Below are positions 35,376 to 43,242 of a stretch of DNA of 64,000 bases, piece by piece. Source of the stretch: Ursidibacter maritimus (GTDB taxonomy: Bacteria > Pseudomonadota > Gammaproteobacteria > Enterobacterales > Pasteurellaceae); assembly GCF_009761395.1 (NCBI RefSeq), contig NZ_LEKN01000001.1, forward strand, positions 326,962 through 390,961. The letters are read 5' to 3'. A program made the position numbers and the translations under genes. How positions within the stretch are numbered: the stretch's first letter is position 1; each line of letters begins with the position of its first letter. The notes below the pieces were generated by a model. That model ran no database searches and had not been told where the DNA came from. It worked only from the letters and a program-made list of their open reading frames with translations.

Positions 35376-38009
35376 ATGTCCGCACAAGAAAAAACAGCCA
35401 GCTATGATGACCTACAAGATATGGTGGCATCAAGTGACTCTGGAGGGCGTAATCCATCAGGATTAACCAAAAAGATTATTGTTGCGACGGCAATTCTATG
35501 GTCGTTATTCCAACTTTATTACACATCACCGTTCCCATTTTGGTTGCAAGAGGTATTGCGTAATTGGGGATTAGATCTCAACGTGGTGATTGATGATACA
35601 AAAGCACGTTCAATCCACCTCGCTTTTGCAATGTTCTTAGCTTATCTCTCTTTCCCTGCATTTGCGACTTCACCAAAACATCGAGTACCTTATCAAGACT
35701 GGCTATTTGCAACGCTCGGTGCTTTCCTTGCCGCTTACTATATTTTCTTTTATGAAGGCTTGGTGACTCGTTTTGGTGCACCAAATATACAAGATATTAT
35801 TGCAGGCTGTTTAGGTATTATACTATTGTTAGAAGCCTGTCGCCGTAGTCTTGGCTTGCCGTTAGTGATTATCGCCGTGGTATTTTTGTTGTATAACTAC
35901 TTCGGGCAATTTTTACCAACCAGCTGGATTATCAGCCACCGTTCAGGCTCACTTTCTCAAATTATTAACCAACAGTGGATCACAACTGAAGGGGTATTTG
36001 GTGTCGCACTTGGTGTTTCCACAAAATATGTGTTCTTATTCGTATTGTTTGGTGCATTGTTAGACAAAGCTGGTGCGGGTAACTACTTTATTAAAACCGC
36101 TTTCGCTTACTTAGGACATTTAAGTGGTGGACCGGGTAAAGCTGCGGTGGTTTCTTCTGCTTTAACAGGGTTAGTCTCTGGCTCTTCGATTGCCAACGTA
36201 GTTACTACGGGGACATTTACTATTCCGATGATGAAACGTGTCGGCTTGAGTGCTGAAAAAGCAGGAGCTGTTGAAGTTGCATCATCAGTGAATGGTCAGA
36301 TTATGCCACCTGTAATGGGGGCTGCAGCGTTTTTAATGATTGAGTACGTTAATATGCCGTATAGCCAGTTAATTACTCACGCATTCTTACCTGCTCTGAT
36401 TTCTTATATTGCCCTTGTCTATATTGTGCATTTAGAAGCTCAAAAAATGGGATTAAAAGGATTAGAGCGAGTTGAGCCAATTAGCCCTATTCTTGTTACC
36501 CTACTAAAAGTTGTAAGCTATATCTTAGCAGTGGTAGCTTTAGCAAGTGCTGTTTACTATGGCTTAGGTTGGATCAAAACCGTTACACCTGATTTTGCAT
36601 TCTTAATTGTCTGTGTATTATTAGCAGTGGCATACCTCGCGTTAATTAAGCGTGTGGCAAGTTTCCCTGATTTAGAAATGGACGATCCAAATTCACAAGT
36701 TGCAAAATTGCCATATCGCAAACCAACAGTGAATGCAGGATTACATTACCTTCTTCCTGTTGTTGTGTTAATGTGGTGTTTAATGGTTGAGCAAATGTCA
36801 CCAGGGCTATCTGCTTTCTGGGGAACGGCTGCTCTTTCTGTTATTTTAGTCACTCAACGCCCACTATTAAGTTTCTTCCGTCAAGATCAGGGCAATAAAA
36901 CTGCATTATTCAAACAAGGCGTACAAGAACTGGTAGATGGTTTAGAGTCTGGTGCTCGCAATATGATCGGCATTGGTATTGCAACCGCAACCGCAGGTAT
37001 TATTGTGGGTGCAGTGTCATTAACAGGTTTTGGCGTACAACTTTCGGGCATTATTGAAATGCTTTCAATGGGTAACATTTTGTTGATGTTAATCCTTGTG
37101 GCAATTTTCAGTTTAATTCTTGGAATGGGCTTACCAACCACCGCAAACTATATTGTCGTATCTTCTTTAATGGCATTAGTTATTGTGGAAGTAGGTAAAC
37201 AAAATGGTCTAATCGTACCGCTTATTGCTGTTCACCTTTTTGTCTTCTATTTCGGCATTATGGCAGACGTAACCCCACCTGTTGGCTTAGCCTCTTTTGC
37301 TGCTGCGGCAATTTCAGGCGGTAGCCCAATCAAAACAGGGGTTCAAGCGTTCTATTACAGTTTAAGAACCGCTATTTTGCCATTCCTATTTATTTTCAAT
37401 ACCGATTTATTGTTAATTGATGTAGGTTGGGCGAAAGGTATTTTAGTCTTCTTGAGTGCGACTATTGGTATCTTGATTTTTACTTCAGCAACAATGAACT
37501 ATTTCTTAGTGAAAAATAAACTGTGGGAAAGTCTCGTACTTATTTTTGCTGCCTTTGTATTATTCAGACCGGGCTTCTTTATGGAGCATATTTCACCAAC
37601 TGCTCGCCATATTGAGCCTGCACAAATGGTTGAAGAAATTGCGAAAACACCAGTGGGGCAACATTTAACCATTAAAGTGGCGGGTGTAAACCCATACGGT
37701 AAACCAATTGAGTTTTACTCACAGCTCACTGTACCACAAGGTGATAGTGGCGAAGATCGAATTAAAGCACTTGGTTTAACGTTACTGGATACAGGCGAGA
37801 AAATTGAGATTGACGGTAAAGCATCACCGAAAATTATCATTGATAATGTCGAGCTTGAGTCCCCAGCCGCTAAAGTCGGCTTAAATTGGGATCAAACCAT
37901 TCTTGATGTAGCTTTACCACAAAACTCATTACCAAAAGAGTTGATGTTCATTCCTGCATTGTTACTCATTTTAGGGGTTGCTTGGAATCAACGTCGCCGT
38001 AAACCTTAA
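35376..38009 (+). CDS. Fused TRAP transporter permease (DctQ-DctM type)
   Basis: 877 residues from the ATG at 35376, preceded by AGGAATATTTTATTT. The small (4-helix) and large (12-helix) TRAP subunits are joined, as usual for TAXI systems. The large subunit shows FGALLDKAGAGNYF (about 222-235), GSSIANVVTTGTFTIPMMKR (about 270-289) and GMGLPTTANYIV (about 584-595). The last ~130 residues form a soluble extension (DUF3394-like), ending with a final helix. Works with the receptor upstream to import a solute with the ion gradient. A UspA gene follows after a USS dyad. Confidence 0.92.
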   Translation: MSAQEKTASYDDLQDMVASSDSGGRNPSGLTKKIIVATAILWSLFQLYYTSPFPFWLQEVLRNWGLDLNVVIDDTKARSIHLAFAMFLAYLSFPAFATSPKHRVPYQDWLFATLGAFLAAYYIFFYEGLVTRFGAPNIQDIIAGCLGIILLLEACRRSLGLPLVIIAVVFLLYNYFGQFLPTSWIISHRSGSLSQIINQQWITTEGVFGVALGVSTKYVFLFVLFGALLDKAGAGNYFIKTAFAYLGHLSGGPGKAAVVSSALTGLVSGSSIANVVTTGTFTIPMMKRVGLSAEKAGAVEVASSVNGQIMPPVMGAAAFLMIEYVNMPYSQLITHAFLPALISYIALVYIVHLEAQKMGLKGLERVEPISPILVTLLKVVSYILAVVALASAVYYGLGWIKTVTPDFAFLIVCVLLAVAYLALIKRVASFPDLEMDDPNSQVAKLPYRKPTVNAGLHYLLPVVVLMWCLMVEQMSPGLSAFWGTAALSVILVTQRPLLSFFRQDQGNKTALFKQGVQELVDGLESGARNMIGIGIATATAGIIVGAVSLTGFGVQLSGIIEMLSMGNILLMLILVAIFSLILGMGLPTTANYIVVSSLMALVIVEVGKQNGLIVPLIAVHLFVFYFGIMADVTPPVGLASFAAAAISGGSPIKTGVQAFYYSLRTAILPFLFIFNTDLLLIDVGWAKGILVFLSATIGILIFTSATMNYFLVKNKLWESLVLIFAAFVLFRPGFFMEHISPTARHIEPAQMVEEIAKTPVGQHLTIKVAGVNPYGKPIEFYSQLTVPQGDSGEDRIKALGLTLLDTGEKIEIDGKASPKIIIDNVELESPAAKVGLNWDQTILDVALPQNSLPKELMFIPALLLILGVAWNQRRRKP

Positions 38010-38020
38010 TTAAAAAGCTA

Positions 38021-38064
38021 AAGCGGTGAGATGATTGAAAAATTTTGCAAAAATCTGACCGCTT
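38021..38064. repeat. Inverted uptake-type pair with TTTTGCAAAA centre
   Basis: AAGCGGTGAGAT (38021-38032) faces ATCTGACCGCTT (38053-38064), 11 of 12 paired, around AATTTTGCAAAA. Between the TRAP permease and uspA. Confidence 0.7.
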
Positions 38065-38081
38065 ATTAAAAGGAAATCAAT

Positions 38082-38507
38082 ATGTATAATAAACTCTTAA
38101 TTGCGATTGATTTAAGTGATTTGAAAAGTGCCAAATTTGTTGTGGATACCGCACTACAAATTACTGCGAATAACCCTGATGCGATTTATCGTGTCGTCAC
38201 CATTATTGAGCCGATTGATGATAGTTTTATCTCCGCATTCTTACCTAAGAACTTTGATAAATCTGTGATTGAAGAAGCAAATAAAGCCTTACACGAATTT
38301 ACTCAAACGCATTTCCCGGCAGGTTCGAAAGTACAACACATCGTTGCGCATGGTACAATTTATGAAGAAATTAACCGTATTGCTGAAGAGAAATCGGTCG
38401 ATCTGATTGTGATGTTAGCAAGTAGTAAACCAAAAGCGAAAGGTTTAAGTTCAAATACGGTTAAAGTTGCACGCAATAGCGATAAACCGATTTTGATTTT
38501 GCGTTAG
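38082..38507 (+). CDS. Universal stress protein (UspA family)
   Basis: 141 residues. Starts MYNKLLIAIDLSDLKSAKFV with the conserved Asp10; the C-terminal half has AHGTIYEEINRIAEEKSVDL (about 88-107) and the closing KVARNSDKPILIL. The usual ATP-loop GxxGxxxxxxGS(V/T) is only partly kept here (SSKPKAKGLSSNTV), so ATP binding is uncertain. UspA genes are often the last gene of TRAP operons, as here, where they may modulate transport. Ribosome site AAGGAAATCAAT. Confidence 0.9.
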   Translation: MYNKLLIAIDLSDLKSAKFVVDTALQITANNPDAIYRVVTIIEPIDDSFISAFLPKNFDKSVIEEANKALHEFTQTHFPAGSKVQHIVAHGTIYEEINRIAEEKSVDLIVMLASSKPKAKGLSSNTVKVARNSDKPILILR

Positions 38508-38518
38508 ACAATCAATAC

Positions 38519-38579
38519 AAGCGGTAGGGTTTTAAGGTATTTTTGCAATTTGCAAAATATTTGCGAAGTCCTACCGCTT
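38519..38579. terminator. USS dyad terminator after uspA
   Basis: AAGCGGTAGG (38519-38528, within ACAAGCGGT) pairs with CCTACCGCTT (38570-38579), with TTTGCAAATTGCAAAA-like symmetry inside the loop and a T run after it. The remaining 140 bp before mntA show no gene. Confidence 0.65.
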
Positions 38580-38720
38580 TTGTTATTAGGAAAATCTTAT
38601 TTTTCTGTCGGCTAAACATAACGCTATACCGAATTAAAGGAAAAAGCCTTATTCAAAATTTCAAATCAAGCTCTTTTCCGTTATACTTTTCACCAACGAG
38701 AGTGACTAAAGGTGCCGATT

Positions 38721-39011
38721 ATGACCCCATCTCAACTTATTCAAGCTAAACACACTGAAATTATGGCAATCAGCCGACAATTTGCAGTGGAGAATGTGCG
38801 TATATTTGGTTCAGTCGCCAAAGGTAAAGACACCGAAAACAGTGACTTAGATATTTTGGTAGATACCACTCCTAAAACGACAATGTTTGATCTATGTGGT
38901 TTGCAAATGGAATTGGAAGATTTGCTTGGTATAAAAGTTGATGTTCTTACCCCACGCAGTTTACCTGAAAAATTTCGTCAGCAAGTATTAGCAGAGGCAA
39001 AATTACTATGA
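38721..39011 (+). CDS. mntA: MntA-type nucleotidyltransferase antitoxin
   Basis: 96 residues from the ATG at 38721 (AAAGGTG upstream; a GTG three codons earlier is possible). The minimal nucleotidyltransferase signature GS-x10-DxD is exact: Gly30-Ser31, then Asp42 and Asp44 in SDLDILV. Known MntA antitoxins add AMP groups to a tyrosine of the partner HEPN toxin, inactivating it. The stop overlaps the start of the HEPN gene by 4 nt, so the pair is coupled. First gene of an accessory block that lies between uspA and fmt. Confidence 0.88.
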   Translation: MTPSQLIQAKHTEIMAISRQFAVENVRIFGSVAKGKDTENSDLDILVDTTPKTTMFDLCGLQMELEDLLGIKVDVLTPRSLPEKFRQQVLAEAKLL

Positions 39012-39373
39012 GTGTCGATTTTCGTGTACCTGATTATTTAGGCAAAATTCGTTCACTTTGTTTAGATATTCAGGCTTTTGTGGAAGGTATGCCTTTAGAA
39101 GACTTCTTAAGTGATAAACGTTCCGAAAATGCTGTCGCAATGAGCTTAATTGCAATGGGTGAAATTGCTACAGTATTAAGCAATAAATATCCTGAATTTA
39201 TTGAGCAACATAAACATATTCCTTGGCGTTATATGAGAGGTATGCGAAATGTTATTGCTCACGGTTATTTTGAATTAGACTTTGTGGTAGTCTATGAAAC
39301 AGCTATTACATCTGTACCTGAATTATTAACTCAAATTGAAGCATTAATATTGGAGACACAAAATAAGCGGTAG
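39008..39373 (+). CDS. hepT: HepT-type HEPN toxin (DUF86)
   Basis: 121 residues, all helical. The RNase motif Rx4HxY is intact: Arg80, His85 and Tyr87 in RNVIAHGYF. In characterised pairs HepT cuts RNA, and the Tyr of this motif is the residue AMPylated by MntA. It overlaps mntA by 4 nt. Because all key residues of both proteins are present, the pair is probably active. It is followed by a 13-bp USS-type dyad terminator. Toxin-antitoxin pairs of this kind can act in plasmid maintenance or phage defence. Confidence 0.88.
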   Translation: MSVDFRVPDYLGKIRSLCLDIQAFVEGMPLEDFLSDKRSENAVAMSLIAMGEIATVLSNKYPEFIEQHKHIPWRYMRGMRNVIAHGYFELDFVVVYETAITSVPELLTQIEALILETQNKR

Positions 39374-39418
39374 GATTATGATAAAATATTGCAAAATTTT
39401 GTCACAATCCTACCGCTT
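39365..39418. terminator. USS dyad terminator after hepT
   Basis: AAGCGGTAGGATT (39365-39377) pairs perfectly with AATCCTACCGCTT (39406-39418); the loop contains ATTGCAAAATTTT. Convergent with the XRE gene ending at 39437, so it can serve both strands. Confidence 0.75.
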
Positions 39419-39436
39419 TATATTTGGAGCTACTTA

Positions 39437-39832
39437 CTATTTAGTATTAGCCAGTTTTTCTTTTAACAGACTAATTTCATTTCTTAAGCTTTCAATTGTC
39501 TCATCTTTTAATTTAATAATTTCATCTTTATGGGCTAGCATTAAATTTAATTTTGCAACATCATCATTACCTAAGAAGATATTTGAACTTGCATTAGTAT
39601 TATTATTCCCTGTACTGATAGTAATTCCTTTATTTTCCCCATAAGTTAGTAATTCATAAATATCGGCATTTAGCACAGCTAAAATTTGTTCCAATCTTTC
39701 AAAATTAACTCTTGTTTCACCACGTTCAATTTTGGCATATCCCTTAGTGGACATACTTAATTTTGTCGCCATTTCTTCTTGCGATAACTGATGATCTTCA
39801 CGAAATAAACGGATTTTATCATTGATATTCAT
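39437..39832 (-). CDS. XRE-family transcriptional regulator with coiled-coil tail
   Basis: 131 residues. The helix-turn-helix is at the N-terminus: IRLFREDHQLSQEEMATKLS (about 7-26), then TKGYAKIERGETRVN (about 29-43). A linker rich in Asn, Gly and Thr (ITISTGNNNTNASSN, about 70-84) leads to a charged helix (about 95-131, KDEIIKLKDETIESL) that looks like a dimerising coiled coil. It is divergent from the HAD-PRTase-DprA operon by about 78 bp, so it probably controls that operon, and itself, from the shared region. Confidence 0.88.
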   Translation of the reverse strand: MNINDKIRLFREDHQLSQEEMATKLSMSTKGYAKIERGETRVNFERLEQILAVLNADIYELLTYGENKGITISTGNNNTNASSNIFLGNDDVAKLNLMLAHKDEIIKLKDETIESLRNEISLLKEKLANTK

Positions 39833-39851
39833 AGCCTAACCTTATCAGCAC

Positions 39852-39883
39852 TTTTTGTGGAGGTAATGTGAATTTTTTGTGGA
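39852..39883. promoter_or_regulatory. Direct repeats, candidate XRE operator
   Basis: TTTTTGTGGA occurs at 39852-39861 and again at 39874-39883, start-to-start 22 bp, about two helical turns, between the XRE gene and the divergent operon. Confidence 0.4.
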
Positions 39884-39910
39884 TTGTAGCATAAGTGAAT
39901 GATTTGTAGA

Positions 39911-40579
39911 ATGGACATAATCTTACAACAGGATTTTTTACAAAGTTTCGCTATGTTGCATAATCTACCAGCTTATAAATACTTACTCATTGATTTTGAT
40001 AATACGCTAGCGTTTACCAATGAAGCTAATAATCTTGCCTATCTACGTTCTATAGAGGATATTTCACAAATCAAAGTAAGTGATGAACAATATCAGTTAA
40101 TTGTTTCCTCTATGCCTGATAGACGTATTACGAAAACAGGTTTTTATGAGATTATTCTTGAAATACTTAATACTGGACTTGATGTACCTAAAATTGCCGC
40201 TTATAAGAATAAAATATATCCTGCTTTTATGTCCTACATTCAAAAAAATCAGGCTTTGATTAGAGTACTAGAAGATATTAAATCTAATCCTGAAATAAAA
40301 ATAATTTTAGTTACTAATGCAAATCCAAGACGTGTTATTCCTATATTAGATTTTTTTAATTTAGAAGGTCTATTCGATCGTATTTTTTACACTAATGACA
40401 GTTTAGACAAATACTCATTGGTCATTTCTCAATTAAATTTAAACCCTGATGATGTAGTAATTATAGATGATGATGAACATCAACTTAATTCAGCAAAATT
40501 ATCAGGGGTTTCAGGCATAAGACTTGTTCAAATCAATCCTAAGGAAGTTAAAAATGCTTTCACACTCTCATCAACTTGA
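39911..40579 (+). CDS. HAD-superfamily hydrolase of a PRTase-DprA operon
   Basis: 222 residues from the ATG at 39911; 39899 and 39953 are alternative starts and none has a good ribosome site. HAD motifs: I, LIDFDNTLAF (26-35, nucleophile Asp28 and acid Asp30); II, ILVTNANPR (about 132-140); III, the Lys in LDKYSLVIS (about 164); IV, VVIIDDDEHQLN (about 177-188). It therefore looks like an intact phosphatase with a helical cap between motifs I and II. Substrate unknown; small phosphorylated nucleotides or sugars are typical. Its 3' end overlaps the PRTase gene by 26 nt, so the two are tightly coupled. AT-rich compared with flanking core genes. Confidence 0.85.
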   Translation: MDIILQQDFLQSFAMLHNLPAYKYLLIDFDNTLAFTNEANNLAYLRSIEDISQIKVSDEQYQLIVSSMPDRRITKTGFYEIILEILNTGLDVPKIAAYKNKIYPAFMSYIQKNQALIRVLEDIKSNPEIKIILVTNANPRRVIPILDFFNLEGLFDRIFYTNDSLDKYSLVISQLNLNPDDVVIIDDDEHQLNSAKLSGVSGIRLVQINPKEVKNAFTLSST

Positions 40580-41240
40580 AATCAATGAATATTTACATCA
40601 AAATATTCAAGCCTATTATGTTTTAGATTATTTAGGTTGGAGAAAACCCAATAATCCAGATTTTATTAATTGTCTAAAAAATGACTTTGGAACAAATAGT
40701 AATGTTGATTTAAATAATGCTTGTAAGGAGCTTCTAGTTAGCAGTTATGACTCGGTCAGTGAAATTATAAAAAAAGAACATTTAGATACTATTTGTATAG
40801 TGCCTCGAGCTAAGACAACAGATTACTACAAGCCTAATCAGCTTCTTTTTTCAGATACAATGAGACAGATTGCGTTGGATATTGGAATAAATATAAAGCA
40901 GATTCAGAGATTCAAGAATACGAGAACGACTCATTTCCACCATAAACCGGAATATGGTGGTGATGGAGATTTACCATACCCTGGCATTACCAAGGAAACC
41001 TGTCTGGTTTCATTCGGTGTAAAAGGAAAAAATATTTTACTTATTGATGATATTTACACTAAAACTATTAATATTGATGAAGATTGTATTCAAGCATTAT
41101 TAGATGAAGGTGCAAATAAAGTAGTATTATTTACAGTGGCGAGAACTGTTCACCACAATGATAGTTTAAGAAATATCAAGTTCGATGCTTTTGGTTTTGG
41201 CAATCCAATTGATACGCTGGATGATGAGATTCCGTTTTGA
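40554..41240 (+). CDS. Phosphoribosyltransferase-like protein of a HAD-DprA operon
   Basis: 228 residues from the ATG at 40554, with AAGGAAG six nt upstream. The type I PRTase PRPP loop is recognisable in NILLIDDIYTKTINID (160-175): hydrophobic strand, two Asp, then a Thr-rich turn. The turn TKT departs from the usual TTG-x-T, so substrate binding may be altered. CIVPRAKT (81-88) resembles the strand that carries a conserved Arg or Lys. A His-rich stretch THFHHKP (126-132) lies before the hood region. The N-terminal 75 residues are specific to this group. It sits between a HAD phosphatase and a DprA-like protein in one operon. A role in making or degrading a nucleotide signal is inference. 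Confidence 0.8.
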   Translation: MLSHSHQLEINEYLHQNIQAYYVLDYLGWRKPNNPDFINCLKNDFGTNSNVDLNNACKELLVSSYDSVSEIIKKEHLDTICIVPRAKTTDYYKPNQLLFSDTMRQIALDIGINIKQIQRFKNTRTTHFHHKPEYGGDGDLPYPGITKETCLVSFGVKGKNILLIDDIYTKTINIDEDCIQALLDEGANKVVLFTVARTVHHNDSLRNIKFDAFGFGNPIDTLDDEIPF

Positions 41241-41250
41241 GGATAAAATA

Positions 41251-42252
41251 ATGAAATATTCTGATAATGCTCTAAATATTCTTACTGCAAAAACGTTCAA
41301 TGGGATTGGAGATGCTTGGATCAATAAAAATTTGAGTAGCAAAAAAATTTATCCTTTTGAATTAATAGTTGAATTATTAGAAAAAAATGTAAAAAAAGAA
41401 GTTGTTTCAGAAGATATTTTCTTGCAAAGAAAAAATCATATTGAAAAGCAGATTTTACTTTTAGGTGATAGCTGCGATGGGGTTGTAGCAATTGGAGATG
41501 AAAAATTCCCAACCTATAGAGGTACAGTAAAAGAAAGTGAACAACCTAACGTCCTTTTTTATAAAGGTGATCTAGGCTTATTAAGTTTAGAAAATACTAA
41601 TGTGGCAGTAATTGGTGTTTTAACACCTGATGAAGATACTGAAATGGATGAACGTAAAATCGTTAGCCATTTAGTGCAAAAAGATGCTGTAATTGTAAGC
41701 GGTCTTGCTCAAGGATGTGATTTTATCGCCCACGATCAAACACTCAAATTTGGCGGGGCTACGGTGGCGATTTTGCCAAGTCCATTAAATAATATAATGC
41801 CTGTTAAACATCGTGAGTTTTCTCAACAAATAGTTGAAAGTGGTGGATTACTTATTACTGAATATTTCGATTCACCTAGCACTAAAATGGAATTAAGTTC
41901 TCGTTATGTTAAACGAGATCGTTTACAAGCACTATTTAGTGATATTGTAATCTTAAGTGCCAGTTATACTCCGAATAGTGTAGATCCTACCGCATTGAAA
42001 ATTGACAGTGGCTCACGTCACGCAATGGAGAAATCTTTAGAGTATGGTATTCCTCGTGCAGTTATTTATCACGATAAATATCAACAAAATCCAAAATATG
42101 ATTTAAATCGCCAAGTGATGCAAGATACGAAGGTTATTGTAATTGATCCTACAAATCCAATGCCAATGATAATGCAGATTCTAGACCTAGATAAAAGGGG
42201 GCAACCAAAGCAAATGAATGATGATGGGCAAATGGGATTGTTTGAATTATGA
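41251..42252 (+). CDS. DprA/Smf-like Rossmann (SLOG) protein of the accessory operon
   Basis: 333 residues from the ATG at 41251 (GAGGATAAAATA upstream), 10 bp after the PRTase stop. The DprA core is clear: NVAVIGVLTPDED (117-129), VSGLAQGCDFIAHDQTLKFG (149-168), RDRLQALFSDIVILSAS (222-238) and DSGSRHAMEKSLEYG (252-266). Compared with competence DprA, the RNR segment is altered to RDR and the C-terminal winged helix is missing; the tail is short (DDGQMGLFEL). Housekeeping DprA binds single-stranded DNA and loads RecA, whereas SLOG relatives in conflict systems bind nucleotides. Together with the HAD and PRTase partners I read this as a defence-type module, not the competence gene. Confidence 0.82.
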   Translation: MKYSDNALNILTAKTFNGIGDAWINKNLSSKKIYPFELIVELLEKNVKKEVVSEDIFLQRKNHIEKQILLLGDSCDGVVAIGDEKFPTYRGTVKESEQPNVLFYKGDLGLLSLENTNVAVIGVLTPDEDTEMDERKIVSHLVQKDAVIVSGLAQGCDFIAHDQTLKFGGATVAILPSPLNNIMPVKHREFSQQIVESGGLLITEYFDSPSTKMELSSRYVKRDRLQALFSDIVILSASYTPNSVDPTALKIDSGSRHAMEKSLEYGIPRAVIYHDKYQQNPKYDLNRQVMQDTKVIVIDPTNPMPMIMQILDLDKRGQPKQMNDDGQMGLFEL

Positions 42253-42383
42253 TGAAGATCATTTCAGGACAATATTGAACGGACTGACATATAATTGGAT
42301 ATTTAGTCTAAACAGCAGAAAGAGTGGCTATTATACCTATTTGCAAATTGATATTGCTATCTCACCGCTTGTATTCAATCAAT

Positions 42384-42803
42384 TTACACTTCAAACGGAT
42401 TAAACAACTTTACGCCTGTGCGTATAAAATCAGCCGAATTTCGAGTAACGAGTGTTAAATTATGTTGAATAGCACTGGCGGCAATCCAAGCATCGTTTTC
42501 AGGAGCGTGATCAGGAATATGTAATTTGGCACAGATCTCTGCTGTTTTTTCGTCTATTTTAAGGATTTTACTGTGAAATGTCGGTAAAACGACATTATCG
42601 AACCAGGTTCTCAAAACAGTACCTTGGCGAAAATCCTTATGTTCTTTCGCCAGAATACCTCGTTCAATTTCCATTAGCACAATAGCATTGATAAAAATAT
42701 CTTGTTCTGAGATTGTTGAAAACCACGCAACAAAATTAGGGTTTGCTTTACCTTGTTTAATTTTGCGCACTTCGCTGATTACATTTGTATCAAGTAAATA
42801 CAT
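42384..42803 (-). CDS. vapC: VapC-type PIN-domain toxin
   Basis: 139 residues. PIN-domain acidic residues are all in place: Asp5 (MYLLDTNVIS), Glu45 (VLMEIERG), Asp104 (ENDAWIAASA) and Asp125 (NSADFIRTG). VapC toxins cleave tRNA or rRNA. It starts 8 nt after the Phd-type antitoxin stop on the same strand. The gene is convergent with the DprA-like gene across about 130 bp that contain an uptake core (ACCGCTTGT, about 42364) and no gene. Confidence 0.92.
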   Translation of the reverse strand: MYLLDTNVISEVRKIKQGKANPNFVAWFSTISEQDIFINAIVLMEIERGILAKEHKDFRQGTVLRTWFDNVVLPTFHSKILKIDEKTAEICAKLHIPDHAPENDAWIAASAIQHNLTLVTRNSADFIRTGVKLFNPFEV

Positions 42804-42811
42804 TTTTACCC

Positions 42812-43072
42812 CTAATCTTCTAAATCTATAGGACGGCGTTGACTACGACTGCGTGGTTGTAATTCTAGATCAATATTTTCATCATCAATAGGCAATAAAG
42901 CATCTAAAGCAGAACGAAATGGTTTTGCCTGCTGTGCTTTTTCATACTCACTATATGTCATTAACACAAATGCGGGTGCTCCACGATTAGTAATGATCAC
43001 AGGCTCAATCATCGCCGCTTTTTGAGCTTGACTAGAACGTTGATTAAATTCACGACAGGTCATAATTGGCAT
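42812..43072 (-). CDS. Phd/YefM-family antitoxin partner of VapC
   Basis: 86 residues. The N-terminal Phd fold binds DNA (MTCREFNQRSSQAQKAAMIE, then PVIITNRGAPAFVLMTYSEY, about 4-43). The acidic C-terminal part (IDDENIDLELQP, about 62-73) should wrap the toxin. Start at 43072 has GGGGAG at good spacing, better than the inner ATG three codons on. The pair presumably autoregulates from the promoter region between it and fmt. Confidence 0.9.
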   Translation of the reverse strand: MPIMTCREFNQRSSQAQKAAMIEPVIITNRGAPAFVLMTYSEYEKAQQAKPFRSALDALLPIDDENIDLELQPRSRSQRRPIDLED

Positions 43073-43242
43073 TTTGTTCTCCCCTAATAATGTAGTTAAG
43101 TAGATACAATATTACTTCGATTGATAAAATAGAGCAAGTATAAAAATTGAACATTATTTAATTGCCTAATTTGTTTCAACGTTAAAACCATTTTTACGTT
43201 ACAATAATGTTATTCGACAAAATAACATTTTTATTATCAACG

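Noticed and set aside
38543..38749. 68-codon plus-strand frame between uspA and mntA
   Set aside because: Overlaps the uspA terminator dyad and the mntA start, with no ribosome site.
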